64,000 bases of DNA from Flavobacterium sp. CG_23.5 (GTDB lineage: Bacteria; Bacteroidota; Bacteroidia; Flavobacteriales; Flavobacteriaceae), in NCBI RefSeq assembly GCF_017875765.1, contig NZ_JAGGNA010000001.1:2445001-2509000 (forward strand), written 5' to 3'. The notes under the pieces were generated by a model. It worked only from the letters and a program-made list of their open reading frames with translations. It was not told the DNA's origin and searched no databases. Positions 18,689 to 27,467 of the stretch are shown in pieces. Positions within the stretch are counted from its first letter, which is position 1; every line of letters starts with the position of its first letter. Made by a program: the position numbers and the translations under genes.

Positions 18689-19036
18689 TTAATCAACATT
18701 CGCAATGCTTTCTCGTTTCCAAGTTTTTACGGAAGCAATTTGGCTTTTGGAATAATCTACTTCGCTTAAATTGTTATCATTCCAAAAAAACCATTTCCCA
18801 GTTTTAATTCCTTTATCATAAAACCCCGATGATTTTTTACTTCCATCCTCATTGTAAGAAACCCAAAATCCTTCTAGTTTTCCGTTTTCAAAGAAACCTT
18901 CTTGTTGCATTTGACCATTTTCATAAAAATAAGTCGCTTTTACTTTTTTACCGAAAGGTTCAAGAACTGGTTTTGATTCTTGAGCAAATAGTATTCCTGT
19001 GAATAATATTGCAACTAAAATTACATAATTTTTCAT
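18689..19036 (-). CDS. Exported MORN-repeat-like (YwqK-type) protein
   Basis: 115 residues. Signal peptide 1-19 (ends LFAQ). It contains MORN-like repeats: ATYFYENGQMQQEGFFENGKL, then EGFWVSYNEDGSKKSSGFY and GKWFFWND. Such repeats occur in proteins often named 'toxin-antitoxin YwqK family antitoxin', but no toxin partner is present here, so that name should not be read as function. Probably periplasmic. A promoter TTG-N18-TAATTTTG lies 36-64 bp upstream, and the gene has its own strong terminator, so it is monocistronic. Confidence 0.75.
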   Translation of the reverse strand: MKNYVILVAILFTGILFAQESKPVLEPFGKKVKATYFYENGQMQQEGFFENGKLEGFWVSYNEDGSKKSSGFYDKGIKTGKWFFWNDNNLSEVDYSKSQIASVKTWKRESIANVD

Positions 19037-19071
19037 ATCGTTAGTTTTTAATGTTTTACATATTTATTCTT

Positions 19072-19100
19072 CAAAATTATAAAATATTTTACAATTACAA
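19072..19100 (-). promoter_or_regulatory. Promoter of the MORN-like gene
   Basis: Minus strand: TTG (19100-19098), 18-nt spacer, TAATTTTG (19079-19072), placed 36 bp before the ATG. Confidence 0.6.
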
Positions 19101-19216
19101 CACATTTACATAACAATTTAATAACATTGAATAAAAACTTAACATTGGAAAGAAACGGAAACTATATATATGTACTAAATATTTACTATTCTCAATTCAT
19201 TATTCATAATTAGTCT

Positions 19217-19224
19217 TAAATTTG
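19217..19224 (+). promoter_or_regulatory. aspS -7 element
   Basis: TAAATTTG, 40 bp upstream of the aspS ATG. No clear TTG at the -33 position. Confidence 0.45.
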
Positions 19225-19264
19225 CACCCGCCCCCAAAGGGCTAAATAATCTAAAATTTGGATC

Positions 19265-21016
19265 ATGTATAGAAGTCATAACTGTGGCGAATTGAATGCC
19301 TCACATATTAATACAGAAGTTACACTTGCCGGTTGGGTTCAGAAATCTCGCGATAAGGGATTTATGAATTGGGTCGATTTACGTGATCGATATGGAATTA
19401 CACAATTAATATTTGACGAAGGGCGTTCAAAAAAAGAAGTATTTGAATTAGCAAAAACTTTGGGTCGTGAATTCGTTATTCAGGTAAAAGGAACTGTTAT
19501 TGAGCGTGAAGCCAAAAACAAAAACATGGCCACGGGTGATATCGAAATTTTAGTTACTGAATTGAATATTCTTAATGCATCGCTTACGCCTCCTTTTACA
19601 ATTGAGGACGAGACCGATGGTGGTGAAGATATCAGAATGAAATACCGTTACCTTGACATTAGAAGAAATCCTGTAAAAAACAGTTTGCTTTTTCGTCACA
19701 AAGTAGCTATGGAAGTTAGAAAATATCTTTCGGATTTAGATTTTTGTGAAGTGGAAACGCCTTACTTGATAAAATCTACTCCGGAAGGAGCCAGAGATTT
19801 TGTTGTTCCTTCTCGAATGAATGAAGGACAGTTTTATGCTTTACCGCAATCACCACAAACTTTCAAACAATTATTGATGGTAGGTGGAATGGATAAATAT
19901 TTCCAAATCGTGAAATGTTTCCGTGATGAAGATTTACGTGCAGACAGACAGCCTGAATTCACACAAATCGATTGTGAAATGGCTTTCGTGGAACAAGAAG
20001 ATATATTAAATATTTTTGAAGGCTTGACAAGACATTTACTAAAAGAAATAAAAGGTATCGAATTAGATAAATTCCCAAGAATGACCTATGAGCATGCGAT
20101 GAAAACATACGGTAATGACAAACCAGATATTCGTTTCGGAATGGAATTCGGAGAGTTGAATGAAGTAGCAAAAAGCAAAGATTTCCCTGTATTTAATGCG
20201 GCTGAATTAGTGGTGGGAATTGCTGTTCCAGGAGTTGGTAACTACACTCGTAAAGAAATAGATGGATTAATTGACTGGGTTAAGCGTCCTCAAGTGGGTG
20301 CATCAGGAATGGTGTACGTGAAATGTAATGAAGACGGGACCTATAAATCATCCGTAGATAAATTTTACGACCAGGCTGATTTAAGCAATTGGGCAAAAAC
20401 AACTGGAGCTTTGCCGGGAGATATGATTTTTGTTCTTTCGGGACCGGCTGACAAAACCCGTTCTCAGTTAAGTGCTTTGCGTATGGAAGTGGCGACACGA
20501 TTAGGTTTGAGAAAACCAACGGAATTTGCACCACTTTGGGTTGTTGATTTTCCGTTATTGGAATTTGATGAAGAAAGTGGTCGTTATCATGCGATGCATC
20601 ATCCTTTTACTTCTCCAAAACCAGAAGACATGCATTTATTGGAGACTGATCCAGGAAAAGTTCGGGCCAATGCCTACGATATGGTTTTGAATGGTAATGA
20701 AATTGGTGGTGGTTCTATTCGTATTCACGATAAAGCAACACAACAATTGATGTTTAAATATTTAGGTTTCACCGAAGAGGGAGCTAAAGCACAATTTGGA
20801 TTCCTGATGGATGCTTTCCAGTTTGGTGCGCCACCACATGGAGGATTAGCTTTTGGATTGGATAGATTGGTAGCTATTCTTGGGGGACAAGAGACTATTC
20901 GTGATTTTATTGCTTTTCCAAAAAATAATTCCGGAAGAGATGTAATGATTGACGCGCCATCAATAATTGATGAATCACAATTAAATGAGCTGCATATTAA
21001 ATTAGACATTCTGTAG
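19265..21016 (+). CDS. aspS: Aspartyl-tRNA synthetase
   Basis: 583 residues, the usual bacterial length. An N-terminal OB-fold anticodon-binding domain ([21 protein letters not shown]) is followed by class II motifs: motif 2 ([18 protein letters not shown]) and motif 3 ([13 protein letters not shown]), with [11 protein letters not shown] before motif 2. The GAD insertion domain characteristic of bacterial AspRS lies around residues 290-420. It charges tRNA-Asp, and possibly tRNA-Asn if no AsnRS exists; that cannot be judged from the window. Monocistronic, followed by the cold-shock gene with its own promoter. Confidence 0.96.
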   Translation: MYRSHNCGELNASHINTEVTLAGWVQKSRDKGFMNWVDLRDRYGITQLIFDEGRSKKEVFELAKTLGREFVIQVKGTVIEREAKNKNMATGDIEILVTELNILNASLTPPFTIEDETDGGEDIRMKYRYLDIRRNPVKNSLLFRHKVAMEVRKYLSDLDFCEVETPYLIKSTPEGARDFVVPSRMNEGQFYALPQSPQTFKQLLMVGGMDKYFQIVKCFRDEDLRADRQPEFTQIDCEMAFVEQEDILNIFEGLTRHLLKEIKGIELDKFPRMTYEHAMKTYGNDKPDIRFGMEFGELNEVAKSKDFPVFNAAELVVGIAVPGVGNYTRKEIDGLIDWVKRPQVGASGMVYVKCNEDGTYKSSVDKFYDQADLSNWAKTTGALPGDMIFVLSGPADKTRSQLSALRMEVATRLGLRKPTEFAPLWVVDFPLLEFDEESGRYHAMHHPFTSPKPEDMHLLETDPGKVRANAYDMVLNGNEIGGGSIRIHDKATQQLMFKYLGFTEEGAKAQFGFLMDAFQFGAPPHGGLAFGLDRLVAILGGQETIRDFIAFPKNNSGRDVMIDAPSIIDESQLNELHIKLDIL

Positions 21017-21105
21017 TTTGTCGATAAAATTTGTTAGAAAACGTTGAATATCAATATTTTTACAAAAAAAAAATAGAATAGTATCTTTCGTATTACATTA
21101 AAGAT

Positions 21106-21113
21106 TACATTTG
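21106..21113 (+). promoter_or_regulatory. Cold-shock gene -7 element
   Basis: TACATTTG, 29 bp before the ATG. The -33 region (TTTCG) is weak. The predicted 5' leader is short, under 30 nt, unlike the long leader of E. coli cspA. Confidence 0.5.
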
Positions 21114-21142
21114 CTCCATTATAAATTATTATTACTATTACA

Positions 21143-21337
21143 ATGCGTACAGGTACAGTTAAATTTTTCAATGAATCTAAAGGTTACGGATTCATTACAG
21201 ACGAAGAAACAGGAAAAGACATTTTTGTTCATGCATCAGGAATCAACGCGGAAGAATTGCGCGAAGGTGACAGAGTTAGCTATGAAGAAGAAGAAGGAAG
21301 AAAAGGAAAAGTTGCTGCGAAAGTAGCAGTTATCTAA
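21143..21337 (+). CDS. Cold-shock domain protein (CspA family)
   Basis: 64 residues, a single cold-shock domain. RNP1 is KGYGFI (residues 13-18) and RNP2 is DIFVHAS; the N-terminus MRTGTVKFFNESKG is typical. It binds single-stranded RNA/DNA and acts as an RNA chaperone. It has its own promoter and a strong terminator. The predicted leader is too short to hold a CspA-type thermosensor, so cold-inducible regulation by leader folding is unlikely here. Several csp paralogues are usual in Flavobacterium, hence no letter is assigned. Confidence 0.92.
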   Translation: MRTGTVKFFNESKGYGFITDEETGKDIFVHASGINAEELREGDRVSYEEEEGRKGKVAAKVAVI

Positions 21338-21370
21338 GCAGAAAAATTTATTTTTTTGTTAAGAATGTTT

Positions 21371-21410
21371 AAAACGTTTCGATTTATTTCGAAACGTTTT
21401 TTTTATTTTT
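21371..21410 (+). terminator. Cold-shock gene terminator
   Basis: 12-bp stem AAAACGTTTCGA / TCGAAACGTTTT, 6-nt loop, T-rich tail. Confidence 0.85.
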
Positions 21411-21520
21411 ACTAGTTTGGGAAGTAGCTGAGGAGAATTTAACAACAAATTGCCTTATTTATAATCAATAAAAATTAGTTAACAATTGTATTTTCGTTTA
21501 AACTAAAAATTGTTTTAAAC

Positions 21521-21551
21521 TTGTGTTTTAAATACTTGAAACCTATCTTTG
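21521..21551 (+). promoter_or_regulatory. nuo operon promoter
   Basis: TTG (21521-21523), 20-nt spacer, TATCTTTG (21544-21551). The predicted start lies about 27 bp upstream of the nuoA ATG. It is the only good promoter seen upstream of the 14-gene operon. Confidence 0.65.
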
Positions 21552-21582
21552 TGGCTTATTCTCATTCATAAATATACGTAAT

Positions 21583-21948
21583 ATGCAATCCGATCAATTT
21601 AATTATATCCCAATTTTAATGCAGTTCATTTTGGCTGTGGGATTTGTAGTTGGTACAATTATAGTTTCTGGAAAATTAGGTCCTAAAAGATCGTCGGAAA
21701 TCAAAGATAAAAACTTCGAATGCGGTATAGAATCTGTTGGAAACGCTAGAATTCCATTTTCAGTAAAATATTTTCTTGTAGCTATATTATTTGTTTTGTT
21801 CGATGTTGAGGTAATCTTTCTTTATCCTTGGGCAATCAATTTCAAGGAGTTAGGAATGGAAGGAATGGTTAAGATGGTGATTTTTATGCTATTGCTTTTG
21901 GTAGGTTTTTTCTACATTATCAAAAAGAAAGCCTTAGAGTGGGAATAA
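21583..21948 (+). CDS. nuoA: NADH-quinone oxidoreductase subunit A
   Basis: 121 residues with three membrane segments. Small membrane subunit at the junction of the arms of complex I. Family marks are KNFECGIESVGNARIPFSVKYFLVAILFVLFDVE, including the conserved Cys loop and the acidic residues in the second helix. First gene of the nuoA-N operon; its promoter lies ~30 bp upstream. The 125-bp spacer to nuoB is a 7-bp word array. Confidence 0.95.
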   Translation: MQSDQFNYIPILMQFILAVGFVVGTIIVSGKLGPKRSSEIKDKNFECGIESVGNARIPFSVKYFLVAILFVLFDVEVIFLYPWAINFKELGMEGMVKMVIFMLLLLVGFFYIIKKKALEWE

Positions 21949-21951
21949 AAG

Positions 21952-22073
21952 GATTTACGATTTGAGATTTATGATTTACGATTTCTCAAATTGATAAATA
22001 TTGATTTTTAAAATTGAATTAATTTTTTAGACTTTAAAAGTTTGAAATTCTAATTCTAAAATCTAAAATTAAA
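21952..22073 (+). repeat. Phased 7-bp word array in the nuoA-nuoB spacer
   Basis: Five consecutive in-phase heptamers each starting GATTT (21952-21986: GATTTAC, GATTTGA, GATTTAT, GATTTAC, GATTTCT). Near the other end, heptamers of inverse sense (ATTCTAA, TTCTAAA, ATCTAAA; 22047-22067) end at the nuoB start codon. The two sets are mutually complementary and can fold. Confidence 0.7.
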
Positions 22074-22622
22074 ATGAGTGATTCAAATATAAAAATGGTT
22101 GAGCCGCCAGAAGGTGTTGTTGGGGAAGGTTTCTTCGCTACAAAACTGAATGATGTTGTGGGAATGGCTCGTGCTAATTCATTATGGCCATTGCCTTTTG
22201 CAACCTCTTGTTGTGGAATTGAATTTATGGCAACAATGGCTTCGCATTACGATTTGGCACGTTTTGGTTCTGAGCGAGTGAGTTTTTCTCCTCGTCAAGC
22301 GGATATGTTAATGGTAATGGGAACAATTTCGAAAAAAATGGCGCCAATTTTACGTCAGGTTTATGAGCAAATGTCAGAACCTCGCTGGGTTATCGCTGTT
22401 GGTGCTTGTGCTTGTTCAGGTGGTATTTTTGATACCTATTCTGTTTTACAAGGGATAGATAAAGTAATTCCGGTAGATGTTTATGTTCCTGGATGTCCTC
22501 CTAGACCAGAACAAATAGTTGATGGCGTTATGAAATTGCAAGAATTAGTAAGAAGCGAATCTGTGCGAAGAAGAAGTTCTCCTGAATATCAAGAATTATT
22601 AGCGTCTTATAATATCAAATAA
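22074..22622 (+). CDS. nuoB: NADH-quinone oxidoreductase subunit B
   Basis: 182 residues. Carries the terminal cluster N2 that passes electrons to quinone. Cluster ligands are visible: the tandem CC in TSCCGIEFM, C in GACACSGG, and C in VPGCPPRPEQ. Ends 3 bp before nuoC. Conserved over its whole length; the short N-terminal tail before EGVVGEGFF is typical for Bacteroidota. Confidence 0.96.
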   Translation: MSDSNIKMVEPPEGVVGEGFFATKLNDVVGMARANSLWPLPFATSCCGIEFMATMASHYDLARFGSERVSFSPRQADMLMVMGTISKKMAPILRQVYEQMSEPRWVIAVGACACSGGIFDTYSVLQGIDKVIPVDVYVPGCPPRPEQIVDGVMKLQELVRSESVRRRSSPEYQELLASYNIK

Positions 22623-22625
22623 ATA

Positions 22626-23147
22626 ATGGCTTTAGAAACGATACAAATTCAAGATAAACTAACGGAAACATTTGGAGAAAATGTTTCTCATTACAATCAA
22701 GAAAAAGACATTTTTTCATTTGAAGTGGCAGCTGATAACATCACTGCGGTAATTCTTTTTTTGAAAAACGATCCAGAATTGCGTTTTCATTTTTTAACTG
22801 ATTTATGTGGTGTTCATTATCCAGATAATGAAGTAAATAGACAATTTGCGGTGGTTTATCATTTGCACAATTGGTATGAAAACAAACGTATAAAAATCAA
22901 AGCGTTTATTGATGGCGAAAAGCCTCAAATTAGAACCATATCTAATATTTTCTTAAGTTCGAATTGGATGGAAAGAGAAACATTTGATTTTTATGGTATA
23001 GATTTTATTGGACATCCACAATTGAAACGTATTTTGAATATGGATGAAATGATTTCTTTTCCAATGCGAAAAGAATTTCCAATGGAAGACAGCGGAAGAA
23101 CGGATAAAGATGACCGTTTCTTTGGAAGAACGACCGACAATTATTAA
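22626..23147 (+). CDS. nuoC: NADH-quinone oxidoreductase subunit C
   Basis: 173 residues, the 30-kDa subunit of the peripheral arm. Family signature ERETFDFYGIDFIGHPQLKRIL with the conserved FPMRKEFP. It is a separate gene, not fused to nuoD as in E. coli. The C-terminus (DKDDRFFGR) leads into nuoD 33 bp later. Confidence 0.95.
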   Translation: MALETIQIQDKLTETFGENVSHYNQEKDIFSFEVAADNITAVILFLKNDPELRFHFLTDLCGVHYPDNEVNRQFAVVYHLHNWYENKRIKIKAFIDGEKPQIRTISNIFLSSNWMERETFDFYGIDFIGHPQLKRILNMDEMISFPMRKEFPMEDSGRTDKDDRFFGRTTDNY

Positions 23148-23180
23148 ATAAAAACTATTATAATTTTTCACATTAAATAA

Positions 23181-24419
23181 ATGTCAGAACTATTATTACC
23201 ACCAGAGCATCGATATGCTAAAAGAATTGCAGCCCAACTAAACGAAGACGGAAGCGAGCTTTCGATTCTTAATTTAGGGCCTACGCACCCAGCGACTCAT
23301 GGTATTTTCCAAAATATTTTGTTGATGGATGGAGAAAGAATTCTAGAAGCGGAGCCAACCATTGGTTACATTCACAGAGCTTTCGAAAAAATCGCTGAAA
23401 ACCGTCCTTTTTACCAAATCACACCTCTTACTGATAGAATGAACTACTGTTCATCACCTATAAACAATATGGGTTGGTGGATGACATTAGAAAAATTGTT
23501 AGATATTGAAGTTCCAAAAAGAGCGCAATATTTAAGAGTAATTGTAATGGAGTTGGCGAGAATCACAGATCATATCATCTGTAATTCCATTCTTGGTGTG
23601 GATACCGGAGCTTATACCGGATTTTTATATGTGTTCCAATTTAGAGAAAAAGTGTACGAGATTTACGAAGAAATTTGTGGAGCGCGCTTGACTACTAATA
23701 TGGGAAGAATTGGTGGTTTCGAAAGAGATTGGTCACCTAAAGCATTTGAATTATTAAACACATTTTTAACAGATTTTCCTGCTGCTTGGAAAGAATTTGA
23801 AAACTTATTCGAAAGAAACAGAATTTTTATTGACAGAACTGTAAATGTTGGTGCTATCACTGCTGAACAAGCAATGGCTTACGGGTTTACAGGTCCAAAT
23901 TTACGCGCGGCCGGTGTTGATTATGATGTTCGTGTTGCGCAACCGTATTCCTCTTACGAAGATTTTGACTTTATTATTCCTGTTGGAAAATCAGGCGATA
24001 CGTACGACCGTTTTTGTGTTCGTAATGCCGAAGTTTGGGAGAGTTTGAGTATCATTCGTCAAGCATTGGAAAAAATGCCGGAAGGAAATGACTTTCATGC
24101 TGATGTTCCTGATTATTATCTTCCTCCAAAAGAAGATGTTTACCATAATATGGAATCCTTAATTTATCACTTCAAAATTGTAATGGGAGAAGTTCCTGTT
24201 CCAGTTGCTGAAATATATCATCCTGTTGAAGGTGGAAACGGAGAACTAGGTTTTTATTTAGTTACTGACGGAAGCCGTACTCCTTACAGATTGCATTTCC
24301 GTAGACCTTGTTTTATTTATTACCAAGCGTATCCAGAAATGATAAAAGGATCATTGCTCTCGGATGCGATTGTTATCTTGTCGAGTTTAAATGTTATAGC
24401 CGGAGAATTGGACGCATAA
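23181..24419 (+). CDS. nuoD: NADH-quinone oxidoreductase subunit D
   Basis: 412 residues, the 49-kDa subunit that forms the quinone pocket together with NuoB. Marks: LGPTHPATHG, EPTIGYIHRAFEK, MNYCSSPINNMGW, GGFERDW and the C-terminal EGGNGELGFYLVTDG. The conserved His and Tyr of the quinone site (THPATHG; ITPLTDRMNY) are present. An 80-bp spacer with a heptamer array follows before nuoE. Confidence 0.96.
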   Translation: MSELLLPPEHRYAKRIAAQLNEDGSELSILNLGPTHPATHGIFQNILLMDGERILEAEPTIGYIHRAFEKIAENRPFYQITPLTDRMNYCSSPINNMGWWMTLEKLLDIEVPKRAQYLRVIVMELARITDHIICNSILGVDTGAYTGFLYVFQFREKVYEIYEEICGARLTTNMGRIGGFERDWSPKAFELLNTFLTDFPAAWKEFENLFERNRIFIDRTVNVGAITAEQAMAYGFTGPNLRAAGVDYDVRVAQPYSSYEDFDFIIPVGKSGDTYDRFCVRNAEVWESLSIIRQALEKMPEGNDFHADVPDYYLPPKEDVYHNMESLIYHFKIVMGEVPVPVAEIYHPVEGGNGELGFYLVTDGSRTPYRLHFRRPCFIYYQAYPEMIKGSLLSDAIVILSSLNVIAGELDA

Positions 24420-24426
24420 AAATTAA

Positions 24427-24495
24427 GATTGCAGAATACAGATTTAAGAAGGCGGATTGAAAAATCCAAAATCCAAAATCTAAAATCTAAAATTA
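24427..24495 (+). repeat. Phased 7-bp word array in the nuoD-nuoE spacer
   Basis: Five perfect in-phase heptamers (AAAATCC, AAAATCC, AAAATCT, AAAATCT, AAAATTA; 24461-24495) end 4 nt before the nuoE ATG. Upstream at 24427, 24441 and 24455 lie GATT words of opposite sense, spaced about two units apart. The same design as the nuoA-nuoB spacer. Confidence 0.7.
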
Positions 24496-24499
24496 AAGA

Positions 24500-25030
24500 A
24501 TGGAAAGAACCTATCACAAACAAGAAATAAATATAACCGAAGCATTGATGAGTCGCATCAATGAGTTAATCAGTCATTATCCTGAAGATAAAAGAAAATC
24601 GGCTTTGTTGCCTGTTTTACATGAAGTTCAAGATGCTCACGAGAATTGGTTGAGTATCGAATTGATGGATAAAGTAGCCGAAATTATTCAAATTAAGCCA
24701 ATCGAGGTATATGAAGTTGTTTCGTTTTATACGATGTACAACCAAAGACCAATTGGGAAATACATGTTCGAATTTTGCCAAACTTCCCCATGTTGTTTGA
24801 ATGGAGTGGAGGATTTAATGGTTTATACCTGTGAGAAATTAGGTGTAAAAGTGGGTGAACCTACTCCCGATGGTTTATTTGAAGTGAGAGGAGTTGAATG
24901 TTTAGGCGCTTGTGGTTACGCTCCAATGATGCAATTAGGCGATTTTTATAAAGAACATTTGACGGCTGCAAAAATCGACCAGTTAATTGAAGATTGCAAA
25001 AACGATACAATACTATTACACGATAAATAA
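24500..25030 (+). CDS. nuoE: NADH-quinone oxidoreductase subunit E
   Basis: 176 residues, thioredoxin-like 2Fe-2S subunit (cluster N1a) of the NADH module. Ligand cysteines appear as FCQTSPCCLNG and GVECLGACGYAPMMQ. The helical N-terminal domain (SALLPVLHEVQDAHENWLS) is standard. nuoF starts 1 bp after its stop, indicating coupling. Confidence 0.95.
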   Translation: MERTYHKQEINITEALMSRINELISHYPEDKRKSALLPVLHEVQDAHENWLSIELMDKVAEIIQIKPIEVYEVVSFYTMYNQRPIGKYMFEFCQTSPCCLNGVEDLMVYTCEKLGVKVGEPTPDGLFEVRGVECLGACGYAPMMQLGDFYKEHLTAAKIDQLIEDCKNDTILLHDK

Positions 25031-25031
25031 T

Positions 25032-26399
25032 ATGTCACAAAAAATATTATTAGACAAAATAAATATTCCAGGAATTAAAACCTACGAAGTATACCGTCAA
25101 AACGGTGGTTATGCTTCAGTAGAAAAAGCCCTAAAAACATTAACACCGGACGAAGTGGTCGAAGAAGTGAAAACTTCAGGATTGCGTGGTCGTGGTGGTG
25201 CAGGTTTCCCGGCAGGAATGAAATGGAGTTTTATTGATAAAAAATCAGGAAAACCAAGACATTTAGTTTGTAACGCCGATGAATCAGAACCAGGAACTTT
25301 CAAAGACCGTTATTTGATGGAATTTATTCCTCATTTATTGATTGAAGGAATGATTACTTCCAGTTATGCTTTGGGTGCAAACCTATCCTACATCTACATT
25401 CGTGGAGAGTACATGTGGGTTTATAAAATATTAGAAAGAGCCATAAATGAAGCAAAAGCTGCCGGATTTTTGGGTAAAAATATATTGGGTTCAGGTTACG
25501 ATTTAGAACTTTATGTTCATTGTGGTGCCGGAGCTTACATTTGTGGTGAAGAAACAGCCTTGATTGAATCATTGGAAGGAAAAAGAGGAAATCCTCGTAT
25601 CAAGCCACCATTTCCTGCGATTTCAGGACTTTGGGCAAATCCAACGGTTGTGAATAACGTAGAGACTATTGCCGCTGTGCCTTGGATTGTAAACAATTCG
25701 GGTGCGGAATATGCTAAAATTGGTATTGGTCGTTCAACAGGAACCAAATTGATTTCGGCTTCAGGGCATATCAAAAACCCTGGTGTTTACGAAATTGAAT
25801 TGGGTTTGAGTGTTTATGAATTCATGAATTCTGATGAATATTTAGGTGGGATGAGTTCTGACAGACCTTTGAAAGCTTTTGTACCGGGAGGAAGTTCTGT
25901 TCCCGTTTTACCTGCGCATTTAATTTATAAAACGGCAAACGGTGAAGATCGTTTAATGTCATACGAATCGTTAAGTGACGGTGGATTTGCAACGGGTTCT
26001 ATGTTGGGATCAGGTGGATTTATCGTTTATAATGATACGTCTTGTATTGTTCGTAATACTTGGAATTTCTCTCGTTTTTACCATCATGAAAGCTGTGGAC
26101 AATGTTCTCCATGTCGTGAAGGTACAGGCTGGATGGAAAAAGTATTACACCGAATAGAAAACGGTCACGGTCGTGAAGAAGATATCGATTTGTTGTTGAG
26201 TATTCAAAGTAAAATTGAAGGAAATACCATTTGTCCATTAGGTGACGCGGCAGCTTGGCCAGTAGCAGCAGCAATTCGTCATTTTAGAGATGAGTTTGAA
26301 TACCACATTCGTTTCCCGGAAAAAATAAAAAATAGAGATCATTTCGTTGCGGAACCTTTTGAAAAAGTAAAGCATTTGGTTTCTAAAGTAATCGTATAA
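25032..26399 (+). CDS. nuoF: NADH-quinone oxidoreductase subunit F
   Basis: 455 residues starting at MSQKILLDK; an in-frame ATG at 24987 lies inside nuoE and is rejected. Binds FMN and NADH and carries 4Fe-4S cluster N3. Marks are the FMN motif GLRGRGGAGFPAGMKW, NADH motif CGEETALIESLEGKRG, and N3 cysteines in ESCGQCSPCREGTGW plus the later C in GNTICPLGD. Electrons enter complex I here. Confidence 0.96.
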   Translation: MSQKILLDKINIPGIKTYEVYRQNGGYASVEKALKTLTPDEVVEEVKTSGLRGRGGAGFPAGMKWSFIDKKSGKPRHLVCNADESEPGTFKDRYLMEFIPHLLIEGMITSSYALGANLSYIYIRGEYMWVYKILERAINEAKAAGFLGKNILGSGYDLELYVHCGAGAYICGEETALIESLEGKRGNPRIKPPFPAISGLWANPTVVNNVETIAAVPWIVNNSGAEYAKIGIGRSTGTKLISASGHIKNPGVYEIELGLSVYEFMNSDEYLGGMSSDRPLKAFVPGGSSVPVLPAHLIYKTANGEDRLMSYESLSDGGFATGSMLGSGGFIVYNDTSCIVRNTWNFSRFYHHESCGQCSPCREGTGWMEKVLHRIENGHGREEDIDLLLSIQSKIEGNTICPLGDAAAWPVAAAIRHFRDEFEYHIRFPEKIKNRDHFVAEPFEKVKHLVSKVIV

Positions 26400-26417
26400 A
26401 GTCAAGAATTTCAGAAA

Positions 26418-27467
26418 ATGAAAGTAACAATAGACGGACAGTCAATAGAAGTAGAACCAGGAACAACAATCCTACAGGCAGCACGTATGATAGGTGGAGA
26501 AGTAGTTCCCCCTGCGATGTGCTATTATTCTAAACTAAAAGGAAGCGGTGGAAAATGCCGTTGTTGTTTAGTGGAAGTTGCAAAAGGAAGTGAAGCCGAC
26601 CCAAGACCAATGCCAAAATTAATGGCATCTTGTGTAACGGGTTGTATGGACGGAATGGAAGTGAACAGCAAATCTTCGCCAAGGGTAACCGAAGCAAGAA
26701 AATCTGTAACAGAGTTTTTATTGATCAATCACCCATTAGATTGTCCTGTTTGTGACCAAGCTGGTGAATGTGATTTGCAAAATTTAAGCTTTGAACACGG
26801 GAAATCAGAAACTCGTTTTATAGAAGAAAAAAGAACATTTGAGCCTGAAAACATTGGTGATAACATTCAATTACACATGAATCGTTGTATCCTTTGCTAT
26901 CGTTGCGTTATGGTTGCAGATCAATTGACTGACGATCGCGTGCACGGTGTAATGGATAGAGGAGATCATTCAAATATATCGACTTGTATTTCTAAGGCAA
27001 TCGACAACGAGTTCTCTGGAAATATGATTGACGTATGCCCTGTAGGAGCATTGACGGATAAAACGTTTAGATTTAAATCTAGAGTTTGGTTCAGCAAGCC
27101 TTATAATGCACACAGAAATTGTCCTACTTGTTCTGGAAAAACTACAGTTTGGATGTTTGGTGATGAAATCCAGCGTGTTACCGGAAGAAAAGACGAATAC
27201 CATGAAGTAGATGAATTTATTTGTAATGGATGTCGTTTTGATCACAAAGAAATTTCAGATTGGACCATTGAAGGACCGAGAGCATTCGAAAAAGATTCGG
27301 TTATCAACCAAAATAAATACAACAGAAAATTAGAGAAAGTTGAAATCGCTACCGAAGAACATATTCTTCTTGGTAGAGAGGAAGACCGTAAGAAAATTAG
27401 TATGGCCGAAATTCCATTGACCGAAGAAGATATTATAAATCAAAAAAGTTTGGGCAATAATGGATAG
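26418..27467 (+). CDS. nuoG: Short NADH-quinone oxidoreductase subunit G
   Basis: 349 residues, compared with ~900 in E. coli. It holds the 2Fe-2S ferredoxin domain (MCYYSKLKGSGGKCRCCLVEV), the His-Cys cluster motif (HPLDCPVCDQAGECDLQ) and the 4Fe-4S pair of motifs (RCILCYRCV; CISKAIDNEF...MIDVCPVGAL). It also has the start of the molybdopterin-type domain, NCPTCSGK...CNGC. It then ends, lacking the large C-terminal molybdopterin-oxidoreductase-like domain. No frameshift is visible: the stop overlaps the nuoH start by 8 bp, so the short form appears native. Confidence 0.93.
   Translation: MKVTIDGQSIEVEPGTTILQAARMIGGEVVPPAMCYYSKLKGSGGKCRCCLVEVAKGSEADPRPMPKLMASCVTGCMDGMEVNSKSSPRVTEARKSVTEFLLINHPLDCPVCDQAGECDLQNLSFEHGKSETRFIEEKRTFEPENIGDNIQLHMNRCILCYRCVMVADQLTDDRVHGVMDRGDHSNISTCISKAIDNEFSGNMIDVCPVGALTDKTFRFKSRVWFSKPYNAHRNCPTCSGKTTVWMFGDEIQRVTGRKDEYHEVDEFICNGCRFDHKEISDWTIEGPRAFEKDSVINQNKYNRKLEKVEIATEEHILLGREEDRKKISMAEIPLTEEDIINQKSLGNNG

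Noticed and set aside
18689..19036. Toxin-antitoxin locus (YwqK 'antitoxin' label)
   Set aside because: Signal peptide and MORN-like repeats indicate an exported protein, and no toxin gene is adjacent.
24461..24495. Short tandem repeats that might suggest a CRISPR-like or iteron array
   Set aside because: Units are 7 bp and contiguous with no unique spacers, no cas gene and no replication initiator nearby; they lie inside the nuo operon.
26418..27467. nuoG broken by a frameshift
   Set aside because: The downstream sequence in all frames is nuoH, overlapping by 8 bp, and no remnant of the missing domain is present.
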